Under the pieces are notes generated by a model. That model was not told where the DNA came from. It saw only the letters and a list, made by a program, of their open reading frames with translations, and ran no database searches. This document shows, piece after piece, positions 6,637 through 16,042 of a DNA stretch of 64,000 nt (position 1 is its first letter; every line of letters starts with the position of its first letter). This DNA is from Bacteroides sp. (GTDB lineage: Bacteria; Bacteroidota; Bacteroidia; Bacteroidales; Muribaculaceae): NCBI GenBank assembly GCA_014802265.1, contig JAAVCP010000052.1, positions 1-64,000 on the forward strand. Direction: 5' to 3'. The position numbers and the translations under genes are program-made.

Positions 6637-8298
6637 ATGCCGACAGTTTTGCTAATATTGCTATTCATGTTCTCCGGTTGGATGGTTGCCGGGGCAGCCA
6701 ATGCGACACCTTCAGAAAAACTGAAGGTTTTTTTCAAAGAAAACAGTCGTCTTTCCTCCGAAGAGCTTTTCTCTAACGGTATGCGTTGCATTGCAGAGTC
6801 CAAACCCGACAGTGCCCTCGCTTACTATTCCATTGCACTTGCAAGATATGATTCTAATGTCACAGGTCCCGATGCAATGACCTTAGGATCCATTTACAAC
6901 AATATGGGTTACATATATCTTTACTCCTATAATGATTGTGTTCAGGCTTACAGCTACTTCCTTAAAGCCCTCGAGACACAGGAAAAGGCTGATGATAAGG
7001 AATTAAAACCCTATATATTGCTAAATATTGGCAATGTCTATGCAATGTTTAATGACCAGATGACTGCTATTGATACATACAAAAAGGCTTTCGCAAGCTT
7101 GGTATTGGATGGTTCAGACAATGATATAGCATCAATTATTGCCCTTAACTTGTTTCTCGACGCATATATTGAACATCGTGTTGCCGAGATTACCGGGGAA
7201 CTGACGCAATTTCTCAACCTGCCTGTTAATGGCGAAAAGCTGCAAGAATCTGCTAAACTCGTTGCGCAAGGGATTAAAAGTGAACAGGAAGGAAAACCTG
7301 GAAATGAGAGAGCAACTTTTGGAAAAGCCCGAAAAATGTATGAACAAGATGCAAATGCAGATCAGCGCATTTGCATGAGTCTCGCATTTATGGAGGCGGA
7401 GTCAAATGCCAGATCAGGTGATACCCAAACCTCCATACGGATTTTGCACAATATACTTCAATCTTCAAAAAATGAAGGTTCCCTCGACCTGGCGTCTGTA
7501 GCGGCTTATAATTTGTCGAAATGCTACGAACTGCAGGGAATGGCTGATTCCGCTAATTTCTACCGTCTCCAGAATCTTGACTTACGTGACTCCTTGCTCA
7601 ATATGGCAAACTTCGGTAAAATAAAAGACCTTCACTCAATGCATAATGTCAGTGATGCCCAAGAAGAAATACGAATCTTGGTTATAAAGGATAGAAACAA
7701 GACCACCGTGCTCCTGTTTTCCTTGGTGGCAGCCGCTCTTCTTTTGATATTGCTTGCAGTGATTGCGGCTAAAAATAAGAAATTGAAAGCGAGAAACGAA
7801 TCTTTGTTTCAGCACGCACAACGCCTGTCGGCAGAATCGCAAGATGTGAAGCCAACTGCCCTATGCGCCGATGAGTCGCAAGAAGATATCGAGACACCTC
7901 CCGAATCGCAGTCTTCTAAAGTCATTGTGAGTGATGATTTGAGAGACGAGCTAAAGGAGAAGATATCCCAAGTGTTCAAAAGCGAAGAGATTTATTCCCC
8001 TGATTTTTCACTTGATCTGCTTGCTTCCCTCGTTAATTCCAAAACAAGATATGTCTCCAGTGTAATAAATGAATGTTTTGGTCGCGGCTTCAACCAGATG
8101 CTCAGTGAAGCCAGAATCACGAGGGCTTGCCGAATGCTTGCCGACAAGCAATATGACAACCTAACGATACAGAGTGTTGCCGAATCACTTGGGTTCAAAT
8201 CTCGTTCTAATTTTGGGGCTTTGTTTAAAAAATTTACCGGTCTTACTCCTAGCGAATATCATTCGATTGCCATTAAAAAAAGGGAAACCGGCGACTGA
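6637..8298 (+). CDS. TPR-TM-AraC membrane-tethered regulator (module 1)
   Basis: A hybrid one-component regulator of about 553 residues. A signal peptide (VLLILLFMFSGWMVAGAANA) leads into a periplasmic TPR region (for example SALAYYSIALARYD, QAYSYFLKALETQEKA). One membrane helix (TTVLLFSLVAAALLLILLAV) follows, then a coiled-coil linker and a C-terminal AraC HTH (SLGFKSRSNFGALFKKFTGL then TPSEY). The periplasmic part could sense surface or envelope state and the HTH act on nearby promoters (inference). Start 6637 is chosen because a -7-like TAACTTTA sits at 6591-6598, inside the longer ORF. Downstream lie two T9SS cargo genes. Confidence 0.8.
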   Translation: MPTVLLILLFMFSGWMVAGAANATPSEKLKVFFKENSRLSSEELFSNGMRCIAESKPDSALAYYSIALARYDSNVTGPDAMTLGSIYNNMGYIYLYSYNDCVQAYSYFLKALETQEKADDKELKPYILLNIGNVYAMFNDQMTAIDTYKKAFASLVLDGSDNDIASIIALNLFLDAYIEHRVAEITGELTQFLNLPVNGEKLQESAKLVAQGIKSEQEGKPGNERATFGKARKMYEQDANADQRICMSLAFMEAESNARSGDTQTSIRILHNILQSSKNEGSLDLASVAAYNLSKCYELQGMADSANFYRLQNLDLRDSLLNMANFGKIKDLHSMHNVSDAQEEIRILVIKDRNKTTVLLFSLVAAALLLILLAVIAAKNKKLKARNESLFQHAQRLSAESQDVKPTALCADESQEDIETPPESQSSKVIVSDDLRDELKEKISQVFKSEEIYSPDFSLDLLASLVNSKTRYVSSVINECFGRGFNQMLSEARITRACRMLADKQYDNLTIQSVAESLGFKSRSNFGALFKKFTGLTPSEYHSIAIKKRETGD

Positions 8299-8384
8299 TA
8301 CTTGCGTTTTTCCGAAATTGACCGTCGCAGGAGTGTTTTTGTGTGCTGATATGAGAAACAAGTGCATATATGCCCTCTGAAACC

Positions 8385-8415
8385 TTGACAGTTAATAAAA
8401 ATAACGCGAACTTTG
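8385..8415 (+). promoter_or_regulatory. Promoter of the FN3-like secreted protein gene
   Basis: TTG (8385-8387) and GAACTTTG (8408-8415) are 20 bases apart, the normal Bacteroidetes -33/-7 spacing, with one mismatch in the -7 box. Confidence 0.5.
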
Positions 8416-8440
8416 CGACATCATTAAAAACACAAGTGAC

Positions 8441-10822
8441 ATGAAAAGATTTTTTACTTCTACTGCTGTTTTTGCAGTTATCGCCGGCTCAGGATTCGGA
8501 GCCAATCTCTCTCACACTACTGTGCGTGAAGAAAAAGCCAAGGCAGAGCGTCAGATTCATCCTGTTGCAGGAGAAGAGATGCTGAGAGAACGTAATGTGA
8601 CTCCTGTACGTCCGGTAATGAGAAAGGCAGACTCTAATGTTGAGCGTAACCTGACATTAATCTATAAGGAAGATTTCTCAAAGTTTGTTGCCGGAAGTGA
8701 GGATAATATCGATTCACAAGACCTTGCCGAAGGATATGTCATGGGTGATCCTTATGTATCCCCTGACTATACCTCCGAGCCGGGTTGCTGGGGATTCGGT
8801 ATCTATCAGGCAGGTGGTGTGTGCGCCCTCAATTATCCCGGTCTTGGGGGTGTGTTCTCTACGCCGGAAGGCTACTATGGTGGTCGCCTTATCATCAAAT
8901 TCCGTGCCAAGGCATCAATACCTGAAACTCCCATGACAATTTCTGTTTGCACGGGCGGTATATGGAATCCATACATGGCGACAGAAAATTTCGGTGCTTA
9001 TGTCCTTGAGCCGGAAGACGGCTGGGTTGACCTCGAGTTTGAGGCTGATAACAACTATACTACAGAAGATTGTTTCGTGCAGTTTAACAGTAACTTCTAT
9101 CATCCCGGACTACTACTTGATGATATCGAGATATACCGCGACAATGACTACGTGTGGATTCCGACCACTACAGAAGCCTATGCCTTTACTTCTGAAGGTT
9201 TTACTGCTGACTGGGGAAGAGTGGCAACTGCCGACTCATATCTTTTCTCTCTTTATAAGGAGGAAACTATGGGTGACTCACCGGTGACAGGTGTTATGGA
9301 TATTGCGGAAGCTGCAAAATCCGCCAATGGTGAAGAGTTCGACGGCGGCTGGATTATAGATTTGGGTGGTGCCGAGAGAGTTGGCGCCGGCAAAGGACTA
9401 AATGGAGAGGATGCGATAGTGCTTGCATACGAAGGAGACGCTATAACTTATCCCGTGACCAGTGGTATCTATACCTCATTCGCTTTCACTCTTGTGCCGT
9501 CTGTAGGATATTCCGGAGAAGGAGGAGCGCTTTACCTTCAGGTTTATGGCGACGGGAAATGGAAGGCTGTCTCAATGATGCCTTTCGATTATATTGATGC
9601 CTCGGGTTATGACTGCAAGTTTAACCTCAGTATGGTGGCTGGCAATTACACGGGCGTACGTCTCGTCGTTACAGGGCTTGAGGAAGATTTGACCGACACA
9701 CCGTTCTATATAAGCAACCTTGCCTTTGAGACAGGTCCTAAACGCAATTATATACCTGTGATTGAGGAGCTTGAAACCACTGATACTCGAATTGTGCTTG
9801 ATTCACTTGATCCTTGGGCAGAATATTACTTCACAGTCAAGGTGAAAGCCGGTGAATTTGTTTCCGAAGCCACTCCAATGCGACATGCTCTCGGTGTTGC
9901 CTCTCCGGAAGTTGCAGAACCAACAGATATTGATAAGGATGCCTTCTCATTCACCGCTAACTGGAGCGAAACTCCCAAAGCTACTGCTTATGAAACAAGC
10001 GTATATTGGTGTGAGAAAATTGAGAAAGATCATGATAATTTCATTCTCATTGATGAATCGTTCTCAAAATGCAATGAAGGTACCGTTGAAAATTCTAAAG
10101 ATCTTGGAAATTTGGATGACGTTATTTCCCTTGACCAATATGCTGACGTAACCGGATGGCTTGGTTTTGGCAACTGTATGGCAGACGGTATGCTTGGCGT
10201 GCTTGCCGATGAATATCTTGAGGGATATTGTCTTTTTGCTCCGGAAGTGATTCTTGTGTCTTCAAATCCTCGTTATGATGTAAGTATGCGTGTGTATTCC
10301 GAATCCTCTGACTGGCTTACTGTTATGGACATGTATACTCAAGACTATGCACAGATACCTGTTACCCAAGGATTTAATGAGCTTAATTTTACTCTTGAAG
10401 GTCAAGGTATAGCCGCGATGGGAATGTATATGGAAAATGGAGGCATGTGCTTAATAGATGATTTTAAGATGACTCAAAGGGTTACTGCCGGCGACGAACG
10501 CCTCGCAATATTGGGAGTGTTCACCTCTGACGCAGAAGACGGGACTTCCCTTTCTCTTAGTGGGGAGAACATGATTAATGGCGAATATTTCTATACCGTA
10601 AAGGCTATTCAAAGATACTACAATGCGGAGACTACTTCTGATGCAAGCGACCGAATGTTTGTCAATTTTGAACAGTCTGGCATCAAAAATCATGTCATAG
10701 AGAATGACGTTGTGGAAATCGCACGTTACGATATCTCGGGACGCAAGGTTTCTCCTGAATTCAAGGGAATACAAATAGTGAAATATTCCGACGGAACAAG
10801 CCGTAAGGTAATCGTCATGTGA
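8441..10822 (+). CDS. Secreted FN3/jelly-roll protein with T9SS tail
   Basis: A 793-residue secreted protein. After a signal peptide (AVFAVIAGSGFGA) come a jelly-roll or choice-of-anchor-like module (about 70-235, ending LLLDDIEIYRD) and FN3-like segments (FTSEGFTADWGRVATADSYL and FSFTANWSETPKATAY). A second lectin-like segment follows, then a C-terminal sorting domain (ARYDISGRKV to SRKVIVM). The tail resembles the type A Por_Secre_tail that directs T9SS export and surface anchoring. No catalytic motif was seen; adhesion or glycan binding is an inference. It follows module-1 regulator and precedes an M6 protease. Confidence 0.7.
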   Translation: MKRFFTSTAVFAVIAGSGFGANLSHTTVREEKAKAERQIHPVAGEEMLRERNVTPVRPVMRKADSNVERNLTLIYKEDFSKFVAGSEDNIDSQDLAEGYVMGDPYVSPDYTSEPGCWGFGIYQAGGVCALNYPGLGGVFSTPEGYYGGRLIIKFRAKASIPETPMTISVCTGGIWNPYMATENFGAYVLEPEDGWVDLEFEADNNYTTEDCFVQFNSNFYHPGLLLDDIEIYRDNDYVWIPTTTEAYAFTSEGFTADWGRVATADSYLFSLYKEETMGDSPVTGVMDIAEAAKSANGEEFDGGWIIDLGGAERVGAGKGLNGEDAIVLAYEGDAITYPVTSGIYTSFAFTLVPSVGYSGEGGALYLQVYGDGKWKAVSMMPFDYIDASGYDCKFNLSMVAGNYTGVRLVVTGLEEDLTDTPFYISNLAFETGPKRNYIPVIEELETTDTRIVLDSLDPWAEYYFTVKVKAGEFVSEATPMRHALGVASPEVAEPTDIDKDAFSFTANWSETPKATAYETSVYWCEKIEKDHDNFILIDESFSKCNEGTVENSKDLGNLDDVISLDQYADVTGWLGFGNCMADGMLGVLADEYLEGYCLFAPEVILVSSNPRYDVSMRVYSESSDWLTVMDMYTQDYAQIPVTQGFNELNFTLEGQGIAAMGMYMENGGMCLIDDFKMTQRVTAGDERLAILGVFTSDAEDGTSLSLSGENMINGEYFYTVKAIQRYYNAETTSDASDRMFVNFEQSGIKNHVIENDVVEIARYDISGRKVSPEFKGIQIVKYSDGTSRKVIVM

Positions 10823-10851
10823 CATGCACATAATCTAAATTGATTTTTACG

Positions 10852-10894
10852 AAATGCCCCAGTGCAACCATAAAATGCTCCGGGGCATTTTATA
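10852..10894 (+). terminator. Intrinsic terminator
   Basis: AAATGCCCC and GGGGCATTT pair across a 21-base loop just after the FN3-like gene, followed by a short T-rich stretch. Confidence 0.65.
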
Positions 10895-10915
10895 AATGTA
10901 TACTTCATTCTTATC

Positions 10916-12607
10916 ATGACATATTCTAAGATCATACGTAAAATAATTTCGGCATTTGTTGTGGTTGCTTCAATTTCCCCAAATGTCTACTCCAAGCCCG
11001 CAAAACCCGGAACTTTTGAATATATCCAGCCCGACGGTTCAATCATTACATTATCTGTGAAGGGTAATTGGAGATCAAAAACATATTTTGACTCTGAAGG
11101 ACGACGTGTTTTCAAATCCGATGATGGCTTTTATCGCCTTGAAGATTATTGTCGATCTCCTTATGATACAGATAATGACGCAGAAAATATGACACCTTCC
11201 CTTAAGTCTCAGTCATTAGATGCGCCAGGACGGTTCAACGATAGTTTTCCTGTGGAGGGGGAACAGCGGGGACTGGTTATCCTGGTTAGCTTTACAGACT
11301 GCGATTTCTCTATGGATAATCCGGCAGATTTTTATTCCCGTATGCTCAACGAGAGGAATTTTTCCGATTATGGTTCATGTGGAAGTGCGAGAGATTTCTT
11401 TCTATACAATTCCGGAGGTGTTTTCACGCCGTCGTTTGATGTATATGGTCCTGTGACACTCACCCACGATATGAAATATTATGGCGGAAACAGTACCTAT
11501 GGTACGGAAAAGCACGCCTATGAAATGATAGTGGAGGCTTGCTGTCTGATTGACGATGAGGTAGATCTTTCGGAGTATGATCGTGATGGCGACGGTAAAA
11601 TAGACAATGTTTATGTCTATTATGCGGGCTATGGCGAGGCTGACAGTTATCAGGAAGATACTGTGTGGCCCCATTCATGGTTTATTTCTTACTGTACCAA
11701 TGAAAAGCATTGGTTCGATGGTGTTTTACTTGACAGATATGCCTGTTCCAATGAAATGGATTATGGGCAGAACCGTCCTGACGGTATCGGAACATTTATT
11801 CATGAGTTCAGTCATGTCATGGGGCTGCCAGATCTCTACCAGACTGATGGAGAATATGGTTGTTTCACTCCGGGTCAATGGTCTGTAATGGATATTGGGT
11901 CATATAATAATAAGGGGCTTACACCTCCTAACTACTCATCTTTTGAACGTGCTGCCCTCGGATGGACCTCGCCGGAGTCTGTCTACTCCTCGGGGAGCTA
12001 CACACTTGATGATTTTGGAGAGTCTAATTCGGCTCTAATGATTCCTGCAAGTCGAGAAGGAGAGTGGTTTCTTTTTGAAAATAGACAAAACACAGGATAT
12101 GACGCTTTCCTTCCGGGACACGGACTTTTAGTATGGCATATTGATTATGACGCACAAGTATGGCTCTCCAACGGAGTAAATAATGATCCTGCCCATCAAC
12201 GTGTGGATTTAGTTGAGGCTGACGGATTGTTAACCGCCAGAACAAGGGGCGGTGACTGTTTCCCAGGAACATCGGGAATTACCTCTTTTACAAAAGATAC
12301 TTCCCCTGCGCTGATTGGATGGGACGGTAGTAACCTTGATTTTGATATCATTGATATTTATGAGACTGAGGAAGGACAGATTGTCTTCAATGTCGCAGTT
12401 GACAACACCTCAGCAGCGTTAATTGGGGATATTTGGTCAGCAGTTCGATTTGATGGAAAATACTTGAGTTGTGGTGCCGGAGAGGCAGACGTTTTTGATC
12501 TTACCGGTAGGAAAGTCATGACAGTCGGAGAGTCACCGATAGAGTTGATGACTGGAATTTATGTAGTGGTATGTGGGGCTGAAAGGGCTAAAATTATTGT
12601 CAGATAG
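10916..12607 (+). CDS. Secreted M6-family metalloprotease with T9SS tail
   Basis: A 563-residue secreted zinc protease. The signal peptide (FVVVASISPNVYSK) is followed by an N-terminal PDGS..VKGN segment seen in M6 (immune inhibitor A-like) proteases of Bacteroidales. The catalytic domain has GTFIHEFSHVMGLPDLY, an HExxH-type motif variant (HEFSH, around residue 295) with downstream GLPD, and GQWSVMDIGSYN as the Met-turn. The C-terminus (DVFDLTGRKV ... GIYVVVC) is a T9SS-like sorting domain. Such enzymes degrade host or matrix proteins at the cell surface. It is convergent with the LytTR/histidine-kinase pair. Confidence 0.85.
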   Translation: MTYSKIIRKIISAFVVVASISPNVYSKPAKPGTFEYIQPDGSIITLSVKGNWRSKTYFDSEGRRVFKSDDGFYRLEDYCRSPYDTDNDAENMTPSLKSQSLDAPGRFNDSFPVEGEQRGLVILVSFTDCDFSMDNPADFYSRMLNERNFSDYGSCGSARDFFLYNSGGVFTPSFDVYGPVTLTHDMKYYGGNSTYGTEKHAYEMIVEACCLIDDEVDLSEYDRDGDGKIDNVYVYYAGYGEADSYQEDTVWPHSWFISYCTNEKHWFDGVLLDRYACSNEMDYGQNRPDGIGTFIHEFSHVMGLPDLYQTDGEYGCFTPGQWSVMDIGSYNNKGLTPPNYSSFERAALGWTSPESVYSSGSYTLDDFGESNSALMIPASREGEWFLFENRQNTGYDAFLPGHGLLVWHIDYDAQVWLSNGVNNDPAHQRVDLVEADGLLTARTRGGDCFPGTSGITSFTKDTSPALIGWDGSNLDFDIIDIYETEEGQIVFNVAVDNTSAALIGDIWSAVRFDGKYLSCGAGEADVFDLTGRKVMTVGESPIELMTGIYVVVCGAERAKIIVR

Positions 12608-12641
12608 CAGGAAGACAGCTATTATCAGCTTGAATTTTGGA

Positions 12642-12688
12642 AAAAAGGGAGTGTATCAAAATTCGTAATTTTGATACACTCCCTTTTT
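12642..12688. terminator. Bidirectional intrinsic terminator
   Basis: A perfect 22-base inverted repeat with loop CGT, containing GTATCAAAATT near the apex and bounded by A and T runs. It lies between the convergent protease and LytTR genes and can serve both. Confidence 0.85.
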
Positions 12689-12709
12689 GTCCTTTCCATG
12701 AGCATTGGC

Positions 12710-13528
12710 TCAAATATCATAGAAGCGATCCAGAAGATCACGTCGGTAGGATTTAGAAATTTTGATTTCTGTGATTGAATCAAGTGGGGGGAGTAATATA
12801 CAGTCATTGCCGGAGATTATACCTACATATCGCATGTTGACAATGAATTGCTTGTGGGTACGTACAAAGTCAGACCCGTATGCAAGAATTGTTTCAGCGG
12901 TGGTCTGTTTCTTTAATATTATTCTCTTGAGATTCGAGAAAACACACTCCCAGATTTTCCTGTCGGATAAATATCGGAAATATACAATTTCAGCCGGATT
13001 GACAATAATCTTGGAATTGATCACAGAAGTTATGGCAAGGGGTCGTGCATTATAATTATTTCCTATAACATTATCGGTCATTCTCCCCGGAATATTGAAG
13101 GCATTGCGACCATCTAATTGACGATTGGAACGCCATGTGGATTCTGATGATAGGCTCCGGAATCGTTTTAGAATAACATCAAGATCGGAAGGATCAAAAG
13201 GCTTCAACAGAAAATCAAAGACTCTCAGAGAAAGCGCATCATGGATATAACGCTTGTAACAAGTGTGGAATACTACTCTCGTTGCAGCAGGCAGATTGGT
13301 ATTTTCATACCATTCAAGACCGTTGGACCCAGGAAACTCCATATCAAGAAACAGAAGGTCAGGTGTATGCAGCTGCACAAGTTTTTCTCCCTCAGAAAGA
13401 TTCTCGGCAGACCCACACAGTGTTACGTCTTCCCGTTCAGACAACGCCTTCTCCAATATGCGTATGCTTGGGATATCATCGTCGATTATGACAACCTTAA
13501 TTTTTGATAGTGTCTGAGGTGTATTCAT
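12710..13528 (-). CDS. LytTR-family response regulator
   Basis: A 272-residue two-component response regulator. The receiver domain (residues about 10-125) has the acidic pocket VVIIDDD, the phosphoacceptor Asp62 in LLFLDMEFPG, and the conserved Lys in FLLKPFDPSD. The C-terminal LytTR DNA-binding domain (about 175-272) includes FVRTHKQFIVNMRYV. It overlaps the partner kinase by four bases (13525-13528), so the two are co-translated. It is convergent with the M6 protease, which may be a target (inference from position only). Confidence 0.9.
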   Translation of the reverse strand: MNTPQTLSKIKVVIIDDDIPSIRILEKALSEREDVTLCGSAENLSEGEKLVQLHTPDLLFLDMEFPGSNGLEWYENTNLPAATRVVFHTCYKRYIHDALSLRVFDFLLKPFDPSDLDVILKRFRSLSSESTWRSNRQLDGRNAFNIPGRMTDNVIGNNYNARPLAITSVINSKIIVNPAEIVYFRYLSDRKIWECVFSNLKRIILKKQTTAETILAYGSDFVRTHKQFIVNMRYVGIISGNDCILLPPLDSITEIKISKSYRRDLLDRFYDI

Positions 13529-15543
13529 GATTTTAATGTCAAGGGTATAATTATAGTAGCCGAATAGCCCTTAATCCCGTAACTCTCAGAATCAGGGTTT
13601 ATTTTAAATTCCGTCTTTTCTCGATTTTGCTCATTAAGTAGCCTGATGGTCTCCACCAACACACGCAGACCGGTGCCACCTCCGGAGGGTGAGACATTGA
13701 CCATATCGCCACAATTATTAAACACACTGATAGCTATACGATGGTCACCTTCTGCTGATACTGAAATATTAAGCACACGTTCCGCATCATGGGGTAATGA
13801 GGCAAACCCATGTTTAAACGCATTCTCAACAAGTATTTGGAGAGCCATTGAAGGGAACATAAAATCAGGAGATATGCCCGGGGAGAGGTTAAAGGTATAA
13901 TTCAGGTTTCCTCGTCCGTTATCGCTGATTACCTTTATATAGTCATCTACGAATGCAAGTTCCTCGGAAAAAGGAATAAGTATCTCTGACACGATATATT
14001 GCTGCCTGCGAATCAGATGCACGAGAGAATCCAGGTGGGATAGATTACCATTGATGCTGTTGTTAAGTTCATGATTTAGGGCATTATAGATGAAATGTGG
14101 AGTGATCCTGTTTCGCAGGTTTTCTTCACGTAGAGCCATTATCTTATGCATCATTCTCTCTTCCCTTCTCCTTATCCTGCCTCGTCGCAGAACGATAAAC
14201 AACACCAGCCCCACAATTATGGTAAGTGTCAATGCTACTACTGAAAGCAATCTGAATATACGGGCTTGCTGCCGGGTGCTCCCTGCCTCAAGATTAAGAA
14301 TACGCTTGTCGCGTTGATAGATTGCATTAAGAGCCGAGATGCGCTGTTTAAGAGTGTATGAACGCAAAGAGTCATTTAACCGGTCATAACGGCTTCGCAT
14401 GTTATAGGCTTTTTCGTAGTTGCCTGTTAAGGTATAAAGTTCTTCAAGCACCTGCAGACGAGCCAACAACTGCTCAAGTCGCAGAGTGTCGGCAAGAGGA
14501 TATGTGTTTGCAAGTCGGTTCGCTTCGTTGACATCTCTTGTCTTTATGGCAGCTCGCATACGCAGTGTGTGAATATACGACTTCACCATTGGATTTGGCT
14601 GTTCGGTTGAGAAGTAACGTGTGGCGGAATCAAGAAGGGCAGACGCTTGGTCGGGTTTGTCAAGTCGTAGATATGTGTCGGCAATATTGACATCTGTAAA
14701 CATTCTTTCCCAACGAGAATCAGGTATGGAGTCAAGCATCTTGCGCAGACTTGTAAAAATGTGGTTAGAACCTTCGTAATCCTGTCGGTAATATAGATCA
14801 TTACCCATTCCCGAGAAAGTATTAAACTTGTCAAACCGGTTCATTTCTTCTAAGATTTCCATAGACTTGCCCCACCAAATGGCACTATTGTCGAAATCTC
14901 GCATATCAGTAAATACTGCTGCTATGCCATTATACAATGGGATATAATGCACCGGCTCCATTTTCAAGGAATCAGCCACTGTGATCGCCCTATGATAGTA
15001 TACGGCTGCGCTGTCGAGCGATGAGCCAAGGCGCATGGCATTTGCATAATTACCGTATGCCTGGGGCAGATCTTCATAAATACCCGATAATTCCACATTT
15101 TCTACCGATAATTTTAGGTATTTAGCGGCGGAATCAGGATTGAAGTTAAATTGGTCATAGTATGCACCGCGTGTCTGGTAAGCTTTGGCAATTATACGGG
15201 CAAGTTCCGATGTAATTTCCTGGTGTTCAAGCCAGGCTATCGCAGAATCAGCGGAAGAGAGTAAGAGGTCAGGTTTTCCCTGATAGTAGGAATTTACCCC
15301 CTGTTGCACCATACCTTCACTCCATGTCTGAGAGTCTCCTCTTGCAAGGGCTTTCTCCTTAAGTTCAAGCGTGAGGCGCACAGCGTCATTGATATTGCCA
15401 TGTCGCAGCGAATCATTGATTTCACCAATCTCTCCTCCCGGGGAAGAAGGCTTATTGCGGCTGCCACAAGACAATGTGCCGACGATTAATATCTCGGCGA
15501 TAATAAAAGGTAGAAGTCGGAGAAGATGCGTTGACGGCTTCAT
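13525..15543 (-). CDS. TPR sensor histidine kinase, LytS type
   Basis: A 672-residue sensor kinase. The N-terminus (IIAEILIVGTLSCGS) looks like a lipoprotein signal, unusual for a kinase that also has a membrane helix. A periplasmic TPR region (about 40-380) follows, then one membrane helix (LSVVALTLTIIVGLVLFIVL) and a His_kinase (PF06580-like) domain. The phospho-acceptor His is in TPHFIYNALNHELN, and the ATP-binding parts are LQILVENAFKHG and GGGTGLRVLVE. The layout copies the TPR-TM regulators nearby but with kinase output to the LytTR partner. A -7 box (CAAAGATA on plus, 15626-15633) lies upstream. Confidence 0.88.
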   Translation of the reverse strand: MKPSTHLLRLLPFIIAEILIVGTLSCGSRNKPSSPGGEIGEINDSLRHGNINDAVRLTLELKEKALARGDSQTWSEGMVQQGVNSYYQGKPDLLLSSADSAIAWLEHQEITSELARIIAKAYQTRGAYYDQFNFNPDSAAKYLKLSVENVELSGIYEDLPQAYGNYANAMRLGSSLDSAAVYYHRAITVADSLKMEPVHYIPLYNGIAAVFTDMRDFDNSAIWWGKSMEILEEMNRFDKFNTFSGMGNDLYYRQDYEGSNHIFTSLRKMLDSIPDSRWERMFTDVNIADTYLRLDKPDQASALLDSATRYFSTEQPNPMVKSYIHTLRMRAAIKTRDVNEANRLANTYPLADTLRLEQLLARLQVLEELYTLTGNYEKAYNMRSRYDRLNDSLRSYTLKQRISALNAIYQRDKRILNLEAGSTRQQARIFRLLSVVALTLTIIVGLVLFIVLRRGRIRRREERMMHKIMALREENLRNRITPHFIYNALNHELNNSINGNLSHLDSLVHLIRRQQYIVSEILIPFSEELAFVDDYIKVISDNGRGNLNYTFNLSPGISPDFMFPSMALQILVENAFKHGFASLPHDAERVLNISVSAEGDHRIAISVFNNCGDMVNVSPSGGGTGLRVLVETIRLLNEQNREKTEFKINPDSESYGIKGYSATIIIPLTLKS

Positions 15544-15807
15544 TCAGAATCAGGTTAACAGAGATTTTATATCGGATTTGTTATCCTCTCTGCGGAGGGA
15601 GGATGGGGATGTGGATTTTATTTTGCAAAGATAGTCATTATTTGTTTTATTTCCACTAAACATTATCATCATAAATTACCCAATATCAATGTTTATTTGC
15701 TTGTCAGTAGTAAATTTTGACCTCTTGGTGGCATTTATTGTCATCATAGCTTCAAAAATCAATTTTAGCGGTTTTTGATAAAGAAAAGTTTGTCTATCTT
15801 TGCATTC

Positions 15808-15983
15808 GTAATTTCATTAATACCCACGAGGTGTCAGTGAATTGCAATAAATTACTATCTCACCATAATCATAAAAGACGAGTCTGGTTTAATACCGACA
15901 TTATGGGGTCTTTTTCAACCAACTAACTGCAATTAAGACAGGTCAGATCGGCTTTAGATAATTCCTGGTCAGATCTGTTTTTT
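15808..15983 (+). ncRNA. Candidate small RNA in a 499-bp gap
   Basis: The gap 15544-16042 between two minus-strand genes has no ORF but a good plus-strand promoter: TTTG at 15774-15777 and TATCTTTG at 15795-15802. From about 15808 the sequence holds a hairpin whose arms AAAAGAC (15873) and GTCTTTT enclose an inner GTCtGGT/ACCGAC stem, ending in five T at 15911. A second hairpin with CAGATC/GATCTG ends in six T at 15983, and GGTCAGATC occurs twice there. It could be an RNA of about 110 or 175 bases. No known family was recognised. Confidence 0.45.
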
Positions 15984-16042
15984 ATACTCTTATGGCAACA
16001 TTGTTTCGTTAAGGAAGTGCTTGTATGCTTATTAAATAATTT

